A stretch of DNA of 64,000 nt from NCBI GenBank assembly GCA_011634665.1, contig WAEK01000004.1, forward strand, positions 2,733,501 through 2,797,500, in the 5' to 3' direction. Source of the stretch: Mortierella sp. BCC40632. Taxonomy: Eukaryota > Mortierellomycota > Mortierellomycetes > Mortierellales > Mortierellaceae. Positions 58,333 through 64,000 of the stretch are shown here, piece after piece. The position numbers were made by a program, and so were the translations under genes. The notes beneath the pieces were generated by a model. It worked only from the letters and a program-made list of their open reading frames with translations, ran no database searches and had not been told where the DNA came from. The first letter of the stretch is position 1; each line of letters opens with the position of its first letter.

Positions 58333-60404
58333 AGGAGAACTGTCTCCTCTCTTTCTCCCTCTCAATACTAAAGTATGGGAAACAACTGGTAGCATGTCGT
58401 TCAGTAATCATTCGCCGGCAAGAGATCGATATAGAGGACTCGCAATAGTCGGCAGACAAACTTGTCAGCTAAGGATTACAGAGCTTATAGTTTTGGGACC
58501 GGACAAGTACGACACCTCGCCCTGCTTGTCAGCTAGCGCAGAGCCACTATTGCAAAGTTGCGTGCTAGTGACTACCACAATGTCTGGAACACATGAGTCA
58601 ATGCGATCCCTCAGCGGAAGACCAGCATCTGACTAAAATTTAACTTCTAAAGCAATAAGTCAAGCTTTCTGCCCATTTAATACTCCTGACAAATTGCAGG
58701 GACTTAAATATTCTTTAGAGATCGCCATACAAAAACCATCGAGGACAAGGCTAGCACAATTGCCCAAGGACTTCCCAACCCGCGGTATTTTAAAGATACC
58801 CATCCTAACTATTATAACACCGGTGCATATCCTGTCTCGTGCGGGAAGGCGTCATTAGATGGAGAACTTGAACAAGAGTAGGTATTTGTTCTCACTTTTC
58901 AGCTGAAAGAAAGTAACATAAGATTCTTTCAAGAGGCTGCCACAAGGCTCAAGAAAGCATGGAAGACGCAGAAAATTGCAAGGTAAACCAAGCGGTTTGA
59001 GAACTATATGCACCGTAGCTTGCGGAAAATTGTAGGCAAAGCTAAACTTGAGCATAGAGCAATCACTCTTAATCATTTTAACCGAACCCTCTCAAAGGAT
59101 TTGGAAACTTTTGGTGGGTTGCTAAATTTTCTTTCCATTTCAGCATTGCTTGCTTTGTTGACCCTCGAGATCCTGATGGATATCATTTGGCCTAGATCTT
59201 CACCCTCCGCTTGTCGCCGAGCACATTGCCCCATCAAATGTGTCAGTTAATGCGAATCTACAGTAGGATGAAGCAATCCGAGGCCAGGCAACTTCTTGCC
59301 ATCAGGCGAAGTAACTTCCTATGTCAGCTTCAATAAACTTGCTTTTTTCATCCCACAATGACTGAATATGCCAGAACACCACTCCGCTGCTGGCGTTTTC
59401 TCACTTTGGACAAGTCTTTTTCACAGGTTGGGGAAGGGTTCGTTTTTGTGCCTGAGCCCCTTGCGGTTTATTGCAAATGAAAAGGGAAGGGGGATAATTG
59501 ATATTCTGAGCTTATCTAGAGGGAGCGCCTCGATTTGGATAGACAAGCAACAACAGTGGTGACAGCAAAGCGATGATAAAAATCGGCGAGAAAAAGACAT
59601 GCCTAGACACTTGATCCTGATATTAGTTTTCTATTCCGGTAGGGAAGAAAGCTAGGTCTAAAGTAAAACTGAAAGGTGGCTCGTGCACTGCTCATCATCT
59701 GTACTCAGAGTCGCCAGGGGAGATCTGCGAACCAATAATCTCTGAACCACTAACTCGACAGGCTCTGATATCTAATGCGTGCTTCCATGAAGTGTCCAGC
59801 GTGGCACCATTGCCTAAACGTCTACAGCAGCACATTCAGGGACCTGAGAACCGACGTTGTTTTTTTTTTTTTTTTTTTTTTTCATTTATTTATTTATTTA
59901 GACGTGTCCGTTCGGGTAATTTAATGGACGACGAGATTGGAGCTGAAGAAACCGAAGGGATTGAAACATCCAAAGCTCGGTTGCACTCGCTGGCTGCAGG
60001 CCATAATGAAGACATTCTTTGTGTCGCCTTTCATTGAAGAGAAGATCGGACCGGAAAAGTGAACTCCTTTTTGATACTTCACCAAGATTGCGGTCAATTT
60101 CGATAGTCATTCCTTGATCCCGCCTCACAATACACAACAATGGCACTTGAAGGGAGGGCAGGTAAAAAAAAAAAATTTAAAAAATTAGAGGGCAAAGCCT
60201 TAGCTTGATTTCTATCGCAATACATAAAGTCGTACTTCAGCTTTTCTCCTGCCCTTGTCCTTACTCTTTTCTCCCGCCAAAGTCCCCTCCCATAACTCAG
60301 TCAGGCAAGGCGACTGGTGTTGCTTAAAAATTTCAGGATAGCCACAACTGCTTGGTCCAAAGAGCACTCAAATGTGAACGCACAGGACATTGAGACATTG
60401 AACA
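58333..60404. other. Spacer between repeat block and F-box gene
   Basis: About 2.1 kb without a supported gene. A T23 run lies at about 59860-59882 followed by (TTTA)n to 59900. The region near 60250-60400 is pyrimidine-rich and probably the promoter of the F-box gene. Confidence 0.5.
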
Positions 60405-62414
60405 ATGCGGGGAAAAGCAGTCCTCCCCTCTTCTCCCATCTCCCTTTCTGTGGACACCTCATTCCTCCCTATCCTTTCCTCATTCTTTGCAATTGAATCT
60501 AATCGTCGTCGTTCAAGTTCCGGTCCATTGCATTCATCGACTACCTCTGGGCGCCTTCTGTCTCGACCACTCATCGCTCCGAGTTGCCCAAGACGCACTA
60601 CTGGCCAGAGAGACAGGATGGTGATGCTTACTAAGGACCAGGGCAATCCCTCTACCAACGCCACCAGTTCCCTGGTGCCCTCTTCCAGAAAGGCGCTCGC
60701 CCCGATCCAGGCCAAGGATGCCATCCATATACCCGAAATCACGGTCATTATCGCCCGAGACCTCAGGAAAACTGATCTATCTGCCTCCTGCCGTGTCTCG
60801 AAGGCATGGTCACGGACTTTTCTTCCTCTACTATGGGAATCTATTGATACTCGTCTCGGGAGCTCTCATCGGTCCGACTTGAGCGTTCCAGTATTAATGG
60901 CCAAGTATGGCCAGTGGATCAAGACACTAACGGTCATAGAAGCGTCGGGGTGGGAGATATCTAGAAAAGCAAAGGAGTATCAGAGAACCATCAATACTAC
61001 CACGACCCCTTCCTCCTTATCATCCTTATCATCCCTATCTCTCTCTAGAACTGCTCTGGATACGATGCTTGCCTTCGACTGCCCATCTTTAAGAAACATC
61101 ACTCGATTATCGATCCATGTAGGCGTGAACAGGATTCAGGGCTACCAGAACTTAATTCACCGAAACCAGGAGACGCTCCGATTCCTTGTTCTAGCCATCA
61201 CAGAGACTTCCATCTTTAGACAAATGCCGGCCCAACCACCCATCATGAGCAAATATCGCCATAAAGAAGATGACGAAAGCCGCTTCTACATGCTTCTTTT
61301 TGATTTCCCGAAAGCTTATTCACTCCATACCCTGTATCTGGAACACTGGAAGATTTCACGCGAAGAACTTGGATGGATTTTGGAAGGATGCCCCAATTTG
61401 AAGGTGTTGTCACTGGAGGATATTTTGATTCTGGACATTGATGAGGATTCAGCTGATAACGATAGCAGTACCGACTCGTTTGATGACATCCTAAAAATGA
61501 CCTCACTTAGTCAGTACGGTCCTATCCCTCAAGAGCAGCAGGAACAGAAGAAGTTCGCAGGAAGACAACCTCAATCAATCTTCCAGCATACTAGTTTGGA
61601 GACGTTCCGGATGTGTTCCAAGATCTACAATATTATCGATCATTTCCCCAATCTCAAGTCGATTGAATTCTATCGATTTGATCGACCAATCCATGAACAG
61701 ACACTGAATCAGTTTTGCAACTCCCTTGCTCAATCATGTCCAAAGGTTCAAGAAATTCACGCCAATGGATTTGAGTGCTCCATGCTCCCGGCCGTCCTTT
61801 CTTCTATTCAAAAGCTAGTCATATTTCGTGGCTCCAGTGATCTTCCCACAGTGACCAAGATCTTGACTAGCGATCTTCGAGAGACTTTGGAGGAGGCTCT
61901 TCTCTCGGATTACTGTAAACGAACCCACTTGCCGCTAGCCTTTCTAGAAAGATGTCCAAGACTTCAAATCTATCAGACGGGTCTGACGGAAACGACGTTG
62001 GCGGAAGTAATCGAATCCATCCATAGGCCTGGTGGAGGTTGGATCTGTCACGATCTGAAAGAGTTGCGATTGAGTATTATGGGCCTGTCCCCCGCAATGA
62101 TCGAGGCCATTATGTCGGATCTAAAAGCAAAACGAGTAGTGGAACCCAAGGCCGTCCATCGGGGACTGATTGGTCTCAGCCTTAGGAACGACTGTGAAGG
62201 AGGAAAAAGAAATGGCTTGACCAATGTCCAACTTGGAGAACAAGAAGGATCCCTGTCCAACAGTGATCTCCTGGCCATGGTCCTGAGAGAGTCTTTGATG
62301 ACCCCTGTCCAGAAGAACTTTCATCGAGAATTTTCAGCCTTTCTGAAGAAGTTCAGGTCTTTAAGGAGACTTAATCTAGGCACTGGCTGGTATAGGATTC
62401 CACGATCGAAATGA
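60405..62414 (+). CDS. F-box and leucine-rich-repeat-like protein
   Basis: Single-exon frame of 669 codons. The F-box is IHIPEITVIIARDLRKTDL followed by SASCRVSKAWSRTFLPLLW (residues about 107-147), placed unusually far from the first ATG. The Ser/Arg-rich leader before it may be untranslated, and an ATG at 60618 (MVMLTKDQGN) is an alternative start that puts the F-box near the N-terminus as in 11038-13281. LRR-like elements follow (LHTLYLEHWKISREELGW, LKVLSLEDILIL, LKELRLSIMGLS, LRRLNLGTGWY). It would act as the substrate receptor of an SCF ubiquitin ligase. Large fungal families of such genes are common in this lineage. Confidence 0.82.
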   Translation: MRGKAVLPSSPISLSVDTSFLPILSSFFAIESNRRRSSSGPLHSSTTSGRLLSRPLIAPSCPRRTTGQRDRMVMLTKDQGNPSTNATSSLVPSSRKALAPIQAKDAIHIPEITVIIARDLRKTDLSASCRVSKAWSRTFLPLLWESIDTRLGSSHRSDLSVPVLMAKYGQWIKTLTVIEASGWEISRKAKEYQRTINTTTTPSSLSSLSSLSLSRTALDTMLAFDCPSLRNITRLSIHVGVNRIQGYQNLIHRNQETLRFLVLAITETSIFRQMPAQPPIMSKYRHKEDDESRFYMLLFDFPKAYSLHTLYLEHWKISREELGWILEGCPNLKVLSLEDILILDIDEDSADNDSSTDSFDDILKMTSLSQYGPIPQEQQEQKKFAGRQPQSIFQHTSLETFRMCSKIYNIIDHFPNLKSIEFYRFDRPIHEQTLNQFCNSLAQSCPKVQEIHANGFECSMLPAVLSSIQKLVIFRGSSDLPTVTKILTSDLRETLEEALLSDYCKRTHLPLAFLERCPRLQIYQTGLTETTLAEVIESIHRPGGGWICHDLKELRLSIMGLSPAMIEAIMSDLKAKRVVEPKAVHRGLIGLSLRNDCEGGKRNGLTNVQLGEQEGSLSNSDLLAMVLRESLMTPVQKNFHREFSAFLKKFRSLRRLNLGTGWYRIPRSK

Positions 62415-62609
62415 CTTGTAGTTCAAGGAGAGAACAGTAAAAAAAAAAAAAAAAAAGCAGGGCGCACAATGTAAAAACCCATTTTCGGCCCAGATGCTGA
62501 CACTTTGTGAAGGTAATGTATCTGTATTTGTTTATTGCTACGGTCTGCAACCCCAAACACATGGTGGATGTCGCCTCAACAAGCCTAGTCAGTACCCGGT
62601 ATGGTTTTC

Positions 62610-63131
62610 TTAAAAACCAATTATCTCAATATTTTTTTTAGCCAAGTCCTTGTAGACATCGGTCTCTCTCCATGCAACATATGACGGAATATCCTCCACG
62701 GATTTCTTGAGCTTCCAAAGCGCGGGTGTCTTTGTCTCAGAGACCACATCTTTACCCGAGAAAAAAGCGACGGCGTTCAAGATATTGGCGGTCCTAATAT
62801 CGGCCAGCGTGATCTTGTCACCCAGGTAATGACCATTGGAGCCATTGGAGACTAGTAAGGCTTCGTGATACTTGGCCCACTTAGGGACAATAGTTGTGGC
62901 GAATAACTGAATGATCTCTGCCTGAGTTGCGGGGTCCTTCACGCCAAAGTACTTGAAGTGGATTTGTTCGAGAAAGGCGTTGGTATTGGCAAGGACCTGA
63001 TCAATGACAGTCTCTTCAAACAAATTGGTACCATAGAGTCCAAACTTTTTGGCCAGATATCGCTCAATCGCATCCGACTCTGCGATGGATAAAACCTAGA
63101 AGGGCCGAAAACTATGTTACTACAAGAAAAC

Positions 63132-63170
<39 letters not shown>

Positions 63171-63450
63171 GTTGAAAGCCAAGCTGGAGGAGATTCCTTC
63201 TTACCGTGCCATTTGCGGTAGTCTCTCGTAAAACAGGTAGGAAGCCAAAAGTAGAATTTTGCTTGACCTCGTCCGAATTTTCCGGATGAACGTACTTGAA
63301 GGGCGCACCCACAATGGAAAGGAGAGTCAAGGCATTCTGAGCGACACCAAGGACGCCAACATATTGGATCTCAAAGGTGCTAGTGATGGCAGACGAGTTG
63401 TAGGCGCCAGCGTGGGCGGGGTCAAAGTGTTTGGTCAAAGAGTAAACCAT
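62610..63450 (-). CDS. Glutathione S-transferase-like protein
   Basis: Exons 63205-63450 and 62610-63095 total 732 nt, 243 aa, phase 0 at the junction. The N-terminal thioredoxin-like domain shows FEIQYVGVLGVAQNALTLL, GAPFKYVHPE, STFGFLPVL (cis-Pro) and, after splicing, LSIAESDAIERYLAKKFGLY (the ES pair that holds the gamma-Glu of GSH). The C-terminal helical domain shows HYLGDKITLADIRTANIL, the N-capping box and hydrophobic staple of GSTs. It resembles the N-terminal part of elongation factor 1-gamma and similar fungal GSTs. The single intron (63096-63204) contains an A36 run. Confidence 0.9.
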
Positions 63451-64000
63451 GGCTGCTGTGTGTCTATTGAGGGATAGTGCCTTGATTGCGATTGATGAGA
63501 AGATGAATGGGAGGAGTGGTGTTCACAACTTGTGAAGAGCGGGTGAGGTATTTATAAGAAACTCATGGACCTTGGCAAGATGGTGGACCAAGGTGCGGTT
63601 CGTGAAAGGGATTGATGGACTGCAGTCATCAATAGAGATTACTAAAAAATTGCCTTGTGGAAAGGTACTCAACCTCATCAACGGCGAGAGAATCTCAAGG
63701 GAATACGATCATGGCGAAAGAAAAAAAATTGATCGAAGCTAATTGAACTCGTCGACCAGATTGGGAAAGAGGGAGGGAGACTCTATCAAGACTAAAGTTG
63801 AACTCTCGATCTCTGACAAATCCAACAGGACGCGAAGTCACCTTTTTAACTCACTCATCTTCCTTAGTTTTTCTCGATCAGTAGCTGAGGAGTGTATGCC
63901 AGGTGGTTTCCAAAGATAATATTCTGGGCGATTGAGGCAGCAAGAAGCACAGAGAACATTTGTCATCAAACACCTTTGGTATACGATCGATTGCATAAAC
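63451..64000. other. Right-edge spacer, upstream of the GST gene
   Basis: Presumed promoter of the GST-like gene at its left end; a TATTTATAAG lies near 63549-63558. No further gene is supported up to the window edge. Confidence 0.5.

Overview
The window is nuclear DNA of an early-diverging filamentous fungus, most likely Mortierellomycota (Mortierella/Linnemannia type). The evidence is spliced genes with short GT..AG introns and CTAAC-like branch sites, a HIS4-type trifunctional histidine gene, a fungal regulatory myosin light chain, Crinkler-type and F-box/LRR genes, Crypton and MULE transposons, and very dense (GA)n/(CT)n microsatellites and poly(A/T) runs. The lineage is inferred from recognised protein families, not from a search.

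Host-gene block, 0.3-34.6 kb: RA-like plus tandem-PH scaffold protein (319-6509, -); microsatellite-rich spacer (6.5-11 kb); F-box/LRR protein (11038-13281, +); FAD monooxygenase with two micro-exons (13415-15697, -); SDR oxidoreductase (18276-20044, +); myosin regulatory light chain (20235-21026, -); mitochondrial single-pass protein (21612-22667, +); HIS4 (23404-26233, -); mercaptopyruvate sulfurtransferase/rhodanese (26640-27805, -); RING protein (28624-31806, +); SRP72 (32137-34628, -). For eight of these multi-exon genes I placed the exon borders, and the phases and total lengths close exactly.

Mobile block, 34.8-46.4 kb: this is the most unusual part. A Fanzor (eukaryotic TnpB-like, RNA-guided nuclease family) reading frame sits only about 220 bp upstream of the SRP72 start. 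Its first exon can be joined, with all phases matching, to an upstream series of exons encoding a FEN1/XPG-type 5'-nuclease, so the locus reads as one nuclease-Fanzor fusion gene (34847-39160, -). Head-to-head with it is a MULE transposase with DDE residues and a SWIM finger (39803-42433, +). Immediately after comes a Crypton tyrosine recombinase with a GCR1_C-like DNA-binding tail (42624-46353, -). Each carries one to several apparent point breaks.

Repeat block, 46.8-58.4 kb: two nearly identical arms of about 2.39 kb lie in inverted orientation (47554-49940 and 55941-58332) around a 6.0 kb loop. The loop carries a Crinkler-headed gene with an 84-nt-period LRR tail that is broken by two single-base indels and a nonsense codon. 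An older, more diverged direct repeat precedes each arm (about 46862-47490 and 55178-55912), so the same arm lies in opposite orientations next to the same neighbour.

Right end: a second F-box/LRR protein (60405-62414, +) and a glutathione S-transferase-like protein (62610-63450, -). No rRNA, convincing tRNA or CRISPR array was seen.
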